Below, in pieces: positions 43,625-52,521 of a stretch of DNA of 64,000 nucleotides. Source of the stretch: Niallia sp. NCCP-28. Its GTDB lineage: Bacteria > Bacillota > Bacilli > Bacillales > Cytobacillaceae. A model generated the notes under the pieces. The model made no database searches and was not told the origin of the DNA. It saw only the letters and a program-made list of their open reading frames with translations. The DNA is taken from NCBI RefSeq assembly GCF_023168165.1, contig NZ_BQYJ01000002.1, positions 1 through 64,000 of the forward strand, written 5' to 3'. A program made the translations under genes and the position numbers. Each line of letters starts with the position of its first letter. The stretch's first letter is position 1.

Positions 43625-44543
43625 ACAAGCTGAAAATGTCAAATTTAGGAAAAATAGCAGGGTTATCAATGAATGGTGCATAACATTCTATTTTTTCTTC
43701 GGTAATGGGATGGATCAGTTCTATTTTTGCTGCATGCAATGCCTGTCTATTAAAAATTGGTTTTCCTCCGTACAATGTATCTCCTGCAAGAGGATGGCCA
43801 ATAGAACTCAGATGAACACGGATTTGATGAGTTCTTCCTGTATCTAGAGTACATGTAATTAAAGATAAGGATTCCTTTTTCTGTTCCGCTATTACTTTAT
43901 AATAAGTAATGGCATTTTTTCCATTTTGTGAAATCCTTCTTCTTGTGGCATGATGACGATCTCTTCCAATAGGTTTATTAATGGTTCCTTTTTTAGTGGA
44001 AAAGGAACCATGAACAAGTGCGATATATGTCCTTTTAATTTTTCGTTCACTCAGCATATGATCAAGCATATTGCCGATTAGTTCATGTTTAGCAAATAAA
44101 ATGCAGCCAGATGTGTCTCTATCCAGACGATGAATATGTTTTATTTGCCTTTCTTCTCCATTCATTAATACGTGAAAAGCTGTCCCGTTTATTAAAGTAG
44201 CTGTGTCTTCTGCAATATTTGGATGTGTATCAATAAATGGCTTTTTATTGACAATGATAAGGTGATCATCTTCATAAAGGATATCTATATCCATAAAGGT
44301 TGGAATAATGGTGGATGGAACAGGATAGAATAATTGGATTTTAATAATATCTCCTTTTTGTAGTGAAAGATTCCAATTTGCCTGTTTATTATTAATCAGC
44401 ACTTTCTTTTCCATCTTATATAAGTGAATTTGCTTTTTTGAAGCAAATAAAACAGTTTTAAATAAATCTTCTAGTACAATTCCTCCCCATTTTTCTGGAA
44501 TATAAAGAAGAAGCCAATCTCCTTTTCGTTCAGTTTTAATCAT
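43623..44543 (-). CDS. yhcT: RluA-family RNA pseudouridine synthase (YhcT-like)
   Basis: 306-aa enzyme converting uridine to pseudouridine in rRNA or tRNA. The catalytic motif HRLDRDTSG (Asp near residue 142) is intact, with downstream ALVHGSF, NPIGRD-type and GRTHQIRVHLSSIGHPLAGD blocks. The N-terminal 75 residues are S4-like but divergent (LKKGDIIKI-type). The gene lies next to yhcU, as in B. subtilis, but the two are divergent here with repeat copy A between them. Exact target base unknown. Confidence 0.9.
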   Translation of the reverse strand: MIKTERKGDWLLLYIPEKWGGIVLEDLFKTVLFASKKQIHLYKMEKKVLINNKQANWNLSLQKGDIIKIQLFYPVPSTIIPTFMDIDILYEDDHLIIVNKKPFIDTHPNIAEDTATLINGTAFHVLMNGEERQIKHIHRLDRDTSGCILFAKHELIGNMLDHMLSERKIKRTYIALVHGSFSTKKGTINKPIGRDRHHATRRRISQNGKNAITYYKVIAEQKKESLSLITCTLDTGRTHQIRVHLSSIGHPLAGDTLYGGKPIFNRQALHAAKIELIHPITEEKIECYAPFIDNPAIFPKFDIFSL

Positions 44544-44663
44544 TCTAGGACTCCTTTTTCTGGAAATAATGGTGAATATGTTTTAAAAACGCAGTAAGCT
44601 GCATATCATGGTTTTAATTACCACGGAAAACAGCATTTTAGTATGTTATTCTATTGATATTAC

Positions 44664-44820
44664 TTTATCACGCATTAACGGGCAGTAAAACCCCCACCTA
44701 AGGGATTGTAAGAGAAACCGAGAAATCTAGGGGGGATAACTGCCCATAAAAGCCTGATTGGTTCAGCTAACAATCAGTATGGGATGAAGAAAATTCCCAC
44801 TGATTGAAGTTTCACTTTAT
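44664..44820 (+). repeat. Structured intergenic repeat, copy A
   Basis: 157 nt beginning TTTATCACGCATTAACGGGC and ending GATTGAAGTTTCACTTTAT. Hairpin 1: GGGCAGT (44680-44686) with ACTGCCC (44739-44745), plus an inner CCCCC/GGGGG. Hairpin 2: CAATCAGT (44771-44778) with ACTGATTG (44799-44806), plus inner GGGA/TCCC. It lies between divergent yhcT and yhcU, ending 43 nt before the yhcU start. Other copies are at 52522 and 60241, with a fragment at 5226. Confidence 0.8.
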
Positions 44821-44863
44821 GCAAAAAAACATTCAACCAAATAAAAGAGGGTGGTCCTTTTAA

Positions 44864-45268
44864 ATGAAGGTAGTTTACGCATCAACACCTACGCAAGAAG
44901 AGAAAATCAACGAACTTATTCAACTATTTTATTCCACGATTTTTCCTTATTATTTTTCGGATGATGATATTAGACGTTTTTCAAAATTAGGGGTATTAAG
45001 TCCGACAGATGAGCAAATGGAGCAAATCCGTACATTAAAAAGCTCTTATCAAGTGATTACAAGTTTGCAGACTATTTTATCTATATTGGAAAATAAAGAA
45101 AATATGGATGACTATAAACAAATTTTTGAAAAAAATGTGGATATATTAAATGACTTTCAATTATTTTTCCCTTTTAGTTTTGAGAACTTCAAGAATCGAA
45201 AAGAAACAGAGATGCATGGCACGGCATTTAGCATGTATACAGAAGCTACAAATGCGTATCTAGTGTAA
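44864..45268 (+). CDS. yhcU: YhcU-like protein (DUF5365)
   Basis: 134-aa soluble, mostly helical protein matching B. subtilis YhcU in length and start (MKVVYASTPTQEEKINELIQ, FPYYFSDDDI). Function unknown. The ATG at 44864 lies after AGGGTGGTCC. The gene follows repeat copy A immediately, so the repeat could be part of its leader RNA. Terminated at 45289. Confidence 0.75.
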   Translation: MKVVYASTPTQEEKINELIQLFYSTIFPYYFSDDDIRRFSKLGVLSPTDEQMEQIRTLKSSYQVITSLQTILSILENKENMDDYKQIFEKNVDILNDFQLFFPFSFENFKNRKETEMHGTAFSMYTEATNAYLV

Positions 45269-45288
45269 AGCTTTTGCTTAATATATTT

Positions 45289-45334
45289 AAAAAAGGAGCA
45301 GGGAAAATGAATTTATTCCTTGCTCTTTTTTATT
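45289..45334. terminator. Terminator of yhcU
   Basis: AAAAAGGAGCAGGGAA pairs with TTCCTTGCTCTTTTTT with one mismatch and a 9-10-nt loop, between yhcU and the convergent bdbC. Confidence 0.8.
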
Positions 45335-45365
45335 GTTCTATAGGATCTCTATTTATTAGTATGAA

Positions 45366-45824
45366 TTATCCTACGTTGGTTTCATTATTTTTTTTTGATT
45401 GTCTCCAAACAATAACGCTGCAGATAAAGATGATGATAAAACCAGTTAAAGCGAGCAATGGAATGGTAATGAATCCTAGCCAATTAATGTAATCTCCAGT
45501 GCAAGGAACTCTTCCGCAGGAAGGAGCTGTATTAGATAAAAAAGGGAATTTTTGAATGGAGTAGTGGTACATAGAGGTACATGCCCCAATTCCAGAGAGA
45601 ACCATGGTGTAGAAGGTTATTTTATAGTCTTTTTTTATGACAGCCAATCCTAAAATAATAACAAGTGGATACATAAGAATTCGCTGGTACCAGCATAAGG
45701 TGCAAGGTTCAAATTCCCTGATTTCGGAGAAGTATAAACTGCCAAACATGCTTATCAAAGAAGCAATCCATGCAAGAAAAAGAATGTACTCCCGAGCATC
45801 GGTAGGATTATTTTTATTTTTCAC
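45366..45824 (-). CDS. bdbC: Disulfide bond formation protein (DsbB/BdbC family)
   Basis: 152-aa quinone-coupled thiol oxidase with four transmembrane helices. The first cysteine pair is CTLC (Cys41, Cys44) and the second is Cys103/Cys108 in SCGRVPCTGDY, the two redox pairs of BdbC. It reoxidises the BdbD-type exported thiol oxidase, which is not encoded next to it here, unlike many Bacillus loci. The start codon is GTG 45824, 9 nt after AAAGGAG. Single gene. Confidence 0.9.
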   Translation of the reverse strand: MKNKNNPTDAREYILFLAWIASLISMFGSLYFSEIREFEPCTLCWYQRILMYPLVIILGLAVIKKDYKITFYTMVLSGIGACTSMYHYSIQKFPFLSNTAPSCGRVPCTGDYINWLGFITIPLLALTGFIIIFICSVIVWRQSKKNNETNVG

Positions 45825-46249
45825 CAGATATTTCTCCTTTGTCAGTGATTTCTTTTATAAGAGTCTCTGTTAAAGAAATTGGATGATTTTCTTAGAAGAA
45901 GAATGCCTTCTACAAGTATCAGAGACCCAGAAAATCATTTTTGTTTAATTCATTCACAAAGTCATATAAAAAGTATAAAGAAAATCAGCCATACTGTAAA
46001 TAAAATGAAGTCAATCGTCTATTTCTTCTTATTGTTATATGAAAGCTTATTGGTGGTTTTGACATTGTATTTAATGGGGTGGAAATCAACAGGCAAGTTT
46101 AACAGAACGATATTTATAAAGGCATATATCATCTCTGTGATTTGCTGTTATTCGACTAAGAATATTAGAATAGAAATAACATATTTAGATTACAGAATAG
46201 AAAAAAAGGGAAATGTAAGTAAATATACAATGTAAGGGAGTTTAGTGAT
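45825..46249. other. Intergenic region bdbC / yhcX
   Basis: 425 nt with no well-supported gene. An open frame runs from 45879 to 46235; an internal ATG at 46005 would give a 76-aa protein with one hydrophobic helix (MKSIVYFFLLLYESLLVVLT), but no ribosome binding site precedes it. The divergent promoters of bdbC and yhcX should be here. Confidence 0.3.
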
Positions 46250-47788
46250 ATGACGAAGCTAGATTTATCAAAGTTTGAGAAAAAACTAATAATTCGAAAC
46301 ATGGAATATCAAGATATTGAACGTATATTGCCATTGCAGTCTATTTGTTTTCCAGGAATGGAGCCATGGACAAAAGAACAGCTTAAAAGTCATTTAAGAC
46401 TATTTCAAGAAGGGCAATTTGTTGCTGAGTATGATGGAGAAATTATTGGATCCTGCTCTAGTTTAATTATTAATTTTGATGAATATGATGACAGACATAC
46501 TTGGGATGATGTGACAGATAGGGGATACATAACAAATCATAATCCAGATGGCTACAATTTATATGGCATTGAAGTAATGGTGCATCCTAAATATAGAAGG
46601 ATGAAAATTGGGCACAGATTGTATGAAGCGAGAAAAGAATTAGTGAGAAGATTAAATCTGAAAAGCATTATAATAGGAGGGAGAATCCCTAATTATTATA
46701 AATATGAAGATAAAATGACGGCAAAGGAATATGTACAAGAGGTGTCTCATCATAAAATTTATGATCCAGTCCTTTCTTTTCAGCTGATTAATGGCTTTAC
46801 CTTAATGCGCATAAATCCTGATTACTTGCCCGATGATACCCAGTCCAAGAAATATGCCACTTTAATGGAATGGAACAATGTGGAGTATTTGCCGCAAACA
46901 AAACGCTTTTTTAAAAGCAGCTATCCTGTGCGAATCTGTGTCGTACAATATATGATGAGGCAAATTGAAAGCTTTACGGATTTTGCTAATCAAGTGGAAT
47001 ATTATACAGATGTAGCTTCTGATGCAGAATCAGATTTTATTGTATTTCCTGAACTGATTACAACACAGCTGATGTCTTTTTTAGAAGAAAAAGTTCCTAG
47101 CATTGCTATTAGAAGAGTAACGGAATATACAGAACAATATATTGAGTTATTTACTAATTTAGCAATTAGATACAATATAAATATTATCGGCGGTTCTCAT
47201 TTTGTAAAAGAAGATGATGATGAAATATACAATATCGCTTATCTTTTTAGAAGAGATGGCACGATTGAAAAACAGTATAAGCTACATATAACACCAAATG
47301 AACGAAAATGGTGGGGAATTAATCGAGGCGAACAAGTTAAAGTATTTGATACAGACTGCGGAAGAATTGCTATTCAAATTTGTTATGATATTGAATTCCC
47401 TGAACTTGCCCGCATCGCAACAGATATGGGTGCCAAAATTATTTTTACGCCGTTTTGTACAGAAGATCGCCAAGGGTATTTGCGAGTGCGTTATTGTGCA
47501 CAGGCTCGTGCTGTTGAAAATCAAATTTATACTGTAATAGCAGGAACAGTAGGGAACCTTCCGCAAACGGAAAATATGGACATTCAGTATGCCCAATCTG
47601 CTATATTTGCTCCATCTGACTTTGAATTTGCCCGTGATGGGATTGTTGGAGAGACAAATCCCAATATAGAAATGGTCATGATTGGAGATGTAGATTTAGA
47701 GGTATTAAGGAGACAGCGCCAAGATGGAACAGTAAGACAGCTAAAAGATAGAAGACATGATATCTATAGAGTAGGATATAAAAAATAA
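46250..47788 (+). CDS. yhcX: GNAT acetyltransferase / nitrilase-like hydrolase fusion (YhcX)
   Basis: 512-aa two-domain protein. Residues about 13-215 form a GNAT acetyltransferase (IRNMEYQDIERILPLQ, then YGIEVMVHPKYRRMKIGHRL). Residues about 225-500 form a carbon-nitrogen hydrolase with the Glu-Lys-Cys triad visible in DFIVFPEL, YKLHITPNE and IQICYDIEFPE. Architecture and length match B. subtilis YhcX. GTAAGGGAG precedes ATG 46250. Substrate unknown; the domains may act sequentially on one amide or amine compound. Terminator at 47800. Confidence 0.92.
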   Translation: MTKLDLSKFEKKLIIRNMEYQDIERILPLQSICFPGMEPWTKEQLKSHLRLFQEGQFVAEYDGEIIGSCSSLIINFDEYDDRHTWDDVTDRGYITNHNPDGYNLYGIEVMVHPKYRRMKIGHRLYEARKELVRRLNLKSIIIGGRIPNYYKYEDKMTAKEYVQEVSHHKIYDPVLSFQLINGFTLMRINPDYLPDDTQSKKYATLMEWNNVEYLPQTKRFFKSSYPVRICVVQYMMRQIESFTDFANQVEYYTDVASDAESDFIVFPELITTQLMSFLEEKVPSIAIRRVTEYTEQYIELFTNLAIRYNINIIGGSHFVKEDDDEIYNIAYLFRRDGTIEKQYKLHITPNERKWWGINRGEQVKVFDTDCGRIAIQICYDIEFPELARIATDMGAKIIFTPFCTEDRQGYLRVRYCAQARAVENQIYTVIAGTVGNLPQTENMDIQYAQSAIFAPSDFEFARDGIVGETNPNIEMVMIGDVDLEVLRRQRQDGTVRQLKDRRHDIYRVGYKK

Positions 47789-47799
47789 TGATTTACCAT

Positions 47800-47836
47800 A
47801 AAAAGGTGTCCCTAAAATTTGGGACACCTTTTTGGT
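47800..47836. terminator. Bidirectional terminator, yhcX / yhdB
   Basis: Perfect 13-bp arms AAAAAGGTGTCCC / GGGACACCTTTTT with an 8-nt loop, between convergent genes. Confidence 0.9.
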
Positions 47837-47852
47837 GGTGGAATTCTGTTTG

Positions 47853-48098
47853 TTAACTTAAATTTGTGTGAATATATTCATCCATTGCTAATTCGTTGGC
47901 GTGTTCGATATAGCGGAGTAATGAATAAAGATTTTCTTCAATTACAGAATAGTTATGTTCAAAATTGTATGCATGCAGGAAAGATTCAATTTTTTTTGAT
48001 AAAAAATTATCTTTTGTACGGACCATTAATATTAAGAGATTATCCCATTCTGAACGATGGGTATAATAAAGAGCACGATCATAATCCATTTTATTCAA
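47853..48098 (-). CDS. YhdB-like small protein
   Basis: 81-aa soluble helical protein (MDYDRALYYTHRSEWDNLLI near the start). It resembles the YhdB family of Bacillus, which lies close to yhcX in B. subtilis. Function unknown. The start is TTG 48098, 8 nt after AAAGGAGG; the ATG three codons downstream is 17 nt from the site. It lies antisense to a longer plus-strand frame that has no start signals. Confidence 0.65.
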   Translation of the reverse strand: MNKMDYDRALYYTHRSEWDNLLILMVRTKDNFLSKKIESFLHAYNFEHNYSVIEENLYSLLRYIEHANELAMDEYIHTNLS

Positions 48099-48272
48099 TT
48101 CAAGAGCCTCCTTTATCTGAAGGAGATGATAATAGTATATGAATACGCAAAAAAAGATTGCATCCTAAAACTTGGTTATGTTGATATAAAAGCATTATCA
48201 TCTTTTACCTGTATATTTTATGATGAATAAGATTTTTGTTTTTTCACATAATAAGGAAAAAAAGGTGTTAAG

Positions 48273-49247
48273 ATGAAAAAAATAATGATAATTCTGCTTT
48301 TGGGGCAACTGTTATATATTCCAACTATTTCAAAAGCTGCCGTGATAGACAGCAGCAAACCGTATTCCTATAAAGAATATCAACAGGATGTTTGGCTGTT
48401 GAAAAGCAAGTATAAAGATCGTCTTCAACTAGAAACAATTGGAACGTCCGAATATGGCCGCAAATTATATGCTATTCATTTGGGAAGCGGCAAAAAAAAT
48501 ATATTGATGATAGGCTCTCATCATGGCAGAGAGTGGATTACTTCTTTATTGCTTATGAATATGGTGGAAAACTATGCAAGTTCATCCAATTTAAACAAAG
48601 AATTAGCAGATGTCTCTATTTGGTTTGTGCCAATGCTTAATCCGGATGGGGTTACAATCCAGCAAGGAGAGATAGATAAATTCCCCTTTTTTGCTAAAAG
48701 GAATATAAAAAAAATGAATGAAGGTTCAACTGATTTTTCCAAATGGAAAAGCAATGGACTAGGGATTGATTTAAATAGACAATATTCTGCCGGCTGGGAT
48801 GAATTGTATTATGCCAGCAAAAGACCATCATATAAAAATTATAAAGGGCATCAACCATTTGAAGCGAAAGAAGTCAAAGCAATTGTTGAATTTACAGAAA
48901 AGATAAAGCCGAGTATTGCGATTAGTTACCATTCCTCTGGACAAGAGATATATTGGCAGTATAAAAATGGTGAGTATACAGAGAGAGATCGCAAAATAGC
49001 TGAAAAAATCAGTGCTGCTACTGGATACAAATTAGGAGTTCCAGATGAGGATGCGATAGGTGCAGGCTATACAGACTGGTTTATAGATAAATATAAGCTT
49101 CCTGCATTGACAATAGAAATATGTCCATTAATAGAGGAAACAAATCCGCCTCTTCATACATTTCCAGAGGAATGGAAACGAAATAAGGAAATCCCCAAAA
49201 TATTAATTCAAGAAGTAAAAAAGTTGGAAGAAGCACATAAAAAATAA
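48273..49247 (+). CDS. Secreted M14-family zinc carboxypeptidase
   Basis: 324-aa exported metallopeptidase. Residues 1-22 are a signal peptide ending SKA. Zinc ligands are His84 and Glu87 in SHHGREW and His220 in ISYHSSG; the catalytic Glu282 lies in LTIEICP; GIDLNRQY is the substrate-binding block. Fits the gamma-D-glutamyl-diamino acid peptidase (endopeptidase I) type that cleaves peptidoglycan peptides, though it lacks LysM repeats. AAAGGTG precedes ATG. A small secreted DUF3889 gene follows after 42 nt. Confidence 0.88.
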   Translation: MKKIMIILLLGQLLYIPTISKAAVIDSSKPYSYKEYQQDVWLLKSKYKDRLQLETIGTSEYGRKLYAIHLGSGKKNILMIGSHHGREWITSLLLMNMVENYASSSNLNKELADVSIWFVPMLNPDGVTIQQGEIDKFPFFAKRNIKKMNEGSTDFSKWKSNGLGIDLNRQYSAGWDELYYASKRPSYKNYKGHQPFEAKEVKAIVEFTEKIKPSIAISYHSSGQEIYWQYKNGEYTERDRKIAEKISAATGYKLGVPDEDAIGAGYTDWFIDKYKLPALTIEICPLIEETNPPLHTFPEEWKRNKEIPKILIQEVKKLEEAHKK

Positions 49248-49289
49248 AGGGAAACAAATAATAGGAAAAATAAAACTTGGAGGTTTATT

Positions 49290-49616
49290 ATGAAAAATCG
49301 TTCTTTTCCTATTTTAATTGCAGTGATTTTGTTAATGGCGATTATGTTTCCATCCCATAATATTGCTGTGCAAAAATTGGATTATGAGAAATACGGCAAT
49401 ATTGCAATAGCTGTAGTGAAAGCAGATTATCCAAATGAAAAGGTAACAGATTATGAATATAAAGGAAGAAAAAAGGTTTCTACAATGGAAGTGCAAGATG
49501 CCTTTCAATTTTTAGTAAAGGAAAATGGCAAAGAAAAGATTGTTTTGGTCACAATTAATCATAATATTAAAGACAATAAATTTCTCTCATTAGTAGTGCA
49601 AGAACAAAGCAAATAG
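49290..49616 (+). CDS. DUF3889-type secreted small protein
   Basis: 108 aa with an N-terminal signal peptide or anchor (residues 5-25) and one compact domain with the pattern YGNIAIAVVKADYPNEKVTDY followed by KKVSTMEVQDAFQFLVKENGK. Annotated in Bacillus as DUF3889 (recognition from memory). GGAGG lies 7 nt before the ATG. Probably co-transcribed with the M14 peptidase gene and ended by the terminator at 49617. Confidence 0.7.
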   Translation: MKNRSFPILIAVILLMAIMFPSHNIAVQKLDYEKYGNIAIAVVKADYPNEKVTDYEYKGRKKVSTMEVQDAFQFLVKENGKEKIVLVTINHNIKDNKFLSLVVQEQSK

Positions 49617-49659
49617 GAAAACAAAACCACCAAGTATGAAATTTGGTGGTTTTGTTTTC
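49617..49659. terminator. Bidirectional terminator, DUF3889 gene / ABC permease
   Basis: Perfect 17-bp arms (GAAAACAAAACCACCAA and complement) with a 9-nt loop, between convergent genes. Confidence 0.9.
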
Positions 49660-49661
49660 TG

Positions 49662-50642
49662 TTAATAAATATCTTTTTTAGTAAAAAATAAAAAGGAGAC
49701 AATAAATCCAACTGCTCCCCATATTGCTAGCACGGACAACGAAAAGGGCAGGGTCATTCCTTCAATTGGCGGTATATTTCCTTGCAGGTAGTCTGTTAAA
49801 CGCAAATTAACCATAAATAAGTATTTAGCGGCCTCCCACGAGGAAGCAATGGAACTGATAATGGTTCCAGAGATTAAAAAGGCAAGCATAACGCCCATTC
49901 CTGCTGCAGTGCTTCTAATAAGAACAGATAGCATAAATGATAAGGTTCCAATTACCACTGAAACAAACCATGCAAGTCCACATGCCATTAGAATATATTG
50001 CCATTGTGGAATAAGATGAACACCAACAGTATTTAATTCTCCATTTTTCACTGTGAATCCAGTTAAAATGGGTGCACTCCATCCCCCATAGCCAAAGAAT
50101 AATCCAGAAATAACATACGCACATAAACTAAAAATAAATAAAATAAAGGAAACGGACAAAATAAGTATTATATATTTGCTCATTAGGATTTTCCAACGTT
50201 TGACTGGCCTTGTCAGGAGCAGTTTAATCGTGCCGATGCTTTTTTCTGATGAAACTAAATCAGATGCGATAATCATGATCATCAAGGGAAGCAAAAGCTG
50301 TATCGAGTTATCTAAAAAAACCCGCAAAAAAGTAGGTGCGCCTGGATCTTGTGGGTTTATATCATGATCTAAATAATATTGAGACTGGTCAATTCTTACC
50401 TTTAGCTGATTTCTCCATTCTTCGGATATTCCGCTTGAGCCGATTCGATTTTGCATATCGATAATCGATTGCTGCAAAGTGGTTCGCCAATCTGTGTCAC
50501 CAAGTCTTTTTTTTACATTTTCCATTTCACGGTACTGGGCATATGTAAACATGGAAATCATCACTGCAATAATTAATGTGACAACAATTATTCGTTTGCT
50601 TTTTACTAGTTTAAGCATTTCATTATAAACTAAATTATTCAA
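49662..50642 (-). CDS. ABC-2-type exporter permease
   Basis: 326-aa membrane protein: one N-terminal helix (16-36), an external loop of about 85 residues, then five or six helices. This is the ABC-2 permease plan (VYNEMLKLVKSKRIIVVTLI; LLLTRPVKRWKILMSKYI), with the loop as a likely extracytoplasmic domain. The start is TTG 50642, 7 nt after GGAGGT, overlapping the ATPase gene by 8 nt. With the ATPase it forms an exporter; the cargo is unknown. Such pairs often serve bacteriocin immunity or envelope stress. Confidence 0.85.
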   Translation of the reverse strand: MNNLVYNEMLKLVKSKRIIVVTLIIAVMISMFTYAQYREMENVKKRLGDTDWRTTLQQSIIDMQNRIGSSGISEEWRNQLKVRIDQSQYYLDHDINPQDPGAPTFLRVFLDNSIQLLLPLMIMIIASDLVSSEKSIGTIKLLLTRPVKRWKILMSKYIILILSVSFILFIFSLCAYVISGLFFGYGGWSAPILTGFTVKNGELNTVGVHLIPQWQYILMACGLAWFVSVVIGTLSFMLSVLIRSTAAGMGVMLAFLISGTIISSIASSWEAAKYLFMVNLRLTDYLQGNIPPIEGMTLPFSLSVLAIWGAVGFIVSFLFFTKKDIY

Positions 50643-51546
50643 CAGAGCTACCTCCAGTCAGTTCAAGGAAGAGGTCTTCTAATGAAGGGATTTTTCGATT
50701 CATTTCTTTAATATCAATTCCTGCCTCAAATAATAGTTTGCTCCAATTGGCTATAGCATTTTCTGAATAGGGAGTAATAATATATTCATTATCCAATTTT
50801 GCTGACGGTGCCGCTTTTTTTAGAATGGCAAACCCTTTATCAAGGGGAGAGACTCGCCAAATCAACTTTTCCTGTTCTGCCAATAGATTATGCACATATT
50901 CAGTATGGATAATTTTTCCGTTTAAAATAATGGCAACACGATCACATAGATTTTGAATTTCACTTAACAAGTGGCTAGAAACTAATACACTCAGTCCTTC
51001 TTTCTCTGCCAAGTACCGAATAAATTCTCTCATTTCCCTAATGCCGGCAGGATCTAAACCATTTGTTGGCTCATCGAGTATTAATACTTTTGGTTTGTTT
51101 AAAAGGGCTTGTCCTATCCCAAGCCTTTGTCTCATGCCTAAAGAGTAGGTTTTGACTTTATCATGAATGCGATTGTTCAGCCCAACTAGATTCACAACTT
51201 CTTGAATGCGCTGATCATCTACATTTTTGAGCATTCTCGCAAAAAACTTTAAATTTTCCCATCCTGTTAAATAGGGGTAAAGCTCTGGATTTTCTACAAT
51301 GCAGCCGAGTCTTTCCATTGCTTTAGGGAAATTCTTTTCAATATTATATCCGCAAATATGAATCGTTCCTGAAGTAGGTTTAATCAGACCCACTAGCATG
51401 CGGATAGTAGTTGTTTTTCCAGCTCCATTGGGACCGAGAAAGCCAAATACTTCGCCAGTTTTTAATTCAAAACTAATATTTTTAATAATCCTTTTTTTGC
51501 CGATTTTTTTATGTAAATGTTTAACAGCTAACGTAATTTCGCTCAT
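50635..51546 (-). CDS. ABC exporter ATP-binding protein
   Basis: 303-aa ATPase of the CcmA/BcrA-like family. Walker A GPNGAGKTTTIR, signature YSLGMRQR, Walker B VLILDEPTNGLDP and switch His in VLVSSHLL. The C-terminal part after residue 220 is the usual DUF4162-like tail. ATG 51546 is preceded by GGGAGGT and overlaps the stop of the lipase gene (ATGA); a longer TTG start at 51564 precedes that site. Middle gene of the lipase-ATPase-permease operon. Confidence 0.92.
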   Translation of the reverse strand: MSEITLAVKHLHKKIGKKRIIKNISFELKTGEVFGFLGPNGAGKTTTIRMLVGLIKPTSGTIHICGYNIEKNFPKAMERLGCIVENPELYPYLTGWENLKFFARMLKNVDDQRIQEVVNLVGLNNRIHDKVKTYSLGMRQRLGIGQALLNKPKVLILDEPTNGLDPAGIREMREFIRYLAEKEGLSVLVSSHLLSEIQNLCDRVAIILNGKIIHTEYVHNLLAEQEKLIWRVSPLDKGFAILKKAAPSAKLDNEYIITPYSENAIANWSKLLFEAGIDIKEMNRKIPSLEDLFLELTGGSSVE

Positions 51547-52340
51547 TTTGTTTCGACCTCCCAAGATATTAGGGCCGCAACCCTTTCAGCCATCAATCTA
51601 TATCCCTTTGCATTTGGATGGAAATGATCAGAATAAAGGAAAGACTGAATATTTTGCTGGAAAATATCATATGTGGGAACATATATTACATTGGCAAAGG
51701 CAGCACAAATTTCAGCTGTTTCATTATTCCAATTTCGGACAATCTCTGATGTGATGCTGCTGTTTTCTAAATTATTAAAGGGATTATATAGTCCGATTAA
51801 ATAAATAGGAGCGTCTTTATTCACAGAGCGAAGGGTGGTAAGAATTGACTTTAAGTTAGTCGTATAGGAACGGCTGATTGCAGAGATGGATTGTTTGTCA
51901 TAGTGTTTCAGTGTTTCTCCACCTTTAAATAGATCGTTTCCACCGATAGTAATAAAGAGAATATCTGCATGGTTAGCTTTCCTTTTTATTTCAGTTTCCT
52001 TTATTTGTTTTGCTAGTTTGGCTGAGGTCATTCCTTTAATTCCATAATTAGAAAGGGTAATTTTCTGATTAGATTCTTTTTCGATGCTTTCTTTTAAGTA
52101 GCCAACATAGCCTTTGCCCGTATCATCCCCAGTTCCTCTCGTTAAGGAATCACCAAGTGCAAGCAGGTGCACTCCATCTTTTTTATTGACAGATGAATTA
52201 TCGATAGCGGGCGATTCTGGTGGCTCCTGATTGCTGGTTGTTGAGGAATGGTCTACCAAAACCCACCCTAATCCTATCATCCAAGTAAAACAAAAAAGAA
52301 TGGAAAATAGCAAAATAAAAATAGTTCCATATTGTTTCAT
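51543..52340 (-). CDS. Secreted/anchored SGNH (GDSL) hydrolase
   Basis: 265-aa esterase/lipase of the SGNH superfamily with an N-terminal signal anchor (residues 7-29). Block I LALGDSLTRG contains the nucleophile Ser, block III is ITIGGNDLF, and block V is DHFHPNAKGY with the catalytic Asp and His; the Gly of block II is in SNYGIKGMTS. Related to YpmR-type proteins. It shares an ATGA overlap with the ABC ATPase gene, so the three proteins are made together; the hydrolase may process the exporter's cargo or modify wall polymers (inference). Confidence 0.88.
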   Translation of the reverse strand: MKQYGTIFILLFSILFCFTWMIGLGWVLVDHSSTTSNQEPPESPAIDNSSVNKKDGVHLLALGDSLTRGTGDDTGKGYVGYLKESIEKESNQKITLSNYGIKGMTSAKLAKQIKETEIKRKANHADILFITIGGNDLFKGGETLKHYDKQSISAISRSYTTNLKSILTTLRSVNKDAPIYLIGLYNPFNNLENSSITSEIVRNWNNETAEICAAFANVIYVPTYDIFQQNIQSFLYSDHFHPNAKGYRLMAERVAALISWEVETK

Positions 52341-52521
52341 TGTTGTCCTCCCTCATACAAAAATCATAGACGAATATAAAAAGAAGTAAACATCTATTCA
52401 TGAATATAGTTCTTTTAAAAAACAATTAACAGCGAATGCTATCAATATACCCAAACAAAGGGGGAAACAGCCTATAAATAAATGTTTAGCAAGCAAAAAA
52501 GTGCAGAAGATTTTTCCACAC

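Noticed and set aside
45879-46235. 118-aa ORF (or 76 aa from 46005) between bdbC and yhcX
   Set aside because: No ribosome binding site at either start, unusual composition and no recognisable family; kept only as a note in the intergenic entry.
47819-48142. 107-aa plus-strand ORF
   Set aside because: Antisense to the YhdB-like gene, which has a clear AAAGGAGG and family resemblance; begins in the terminator of yhcX.
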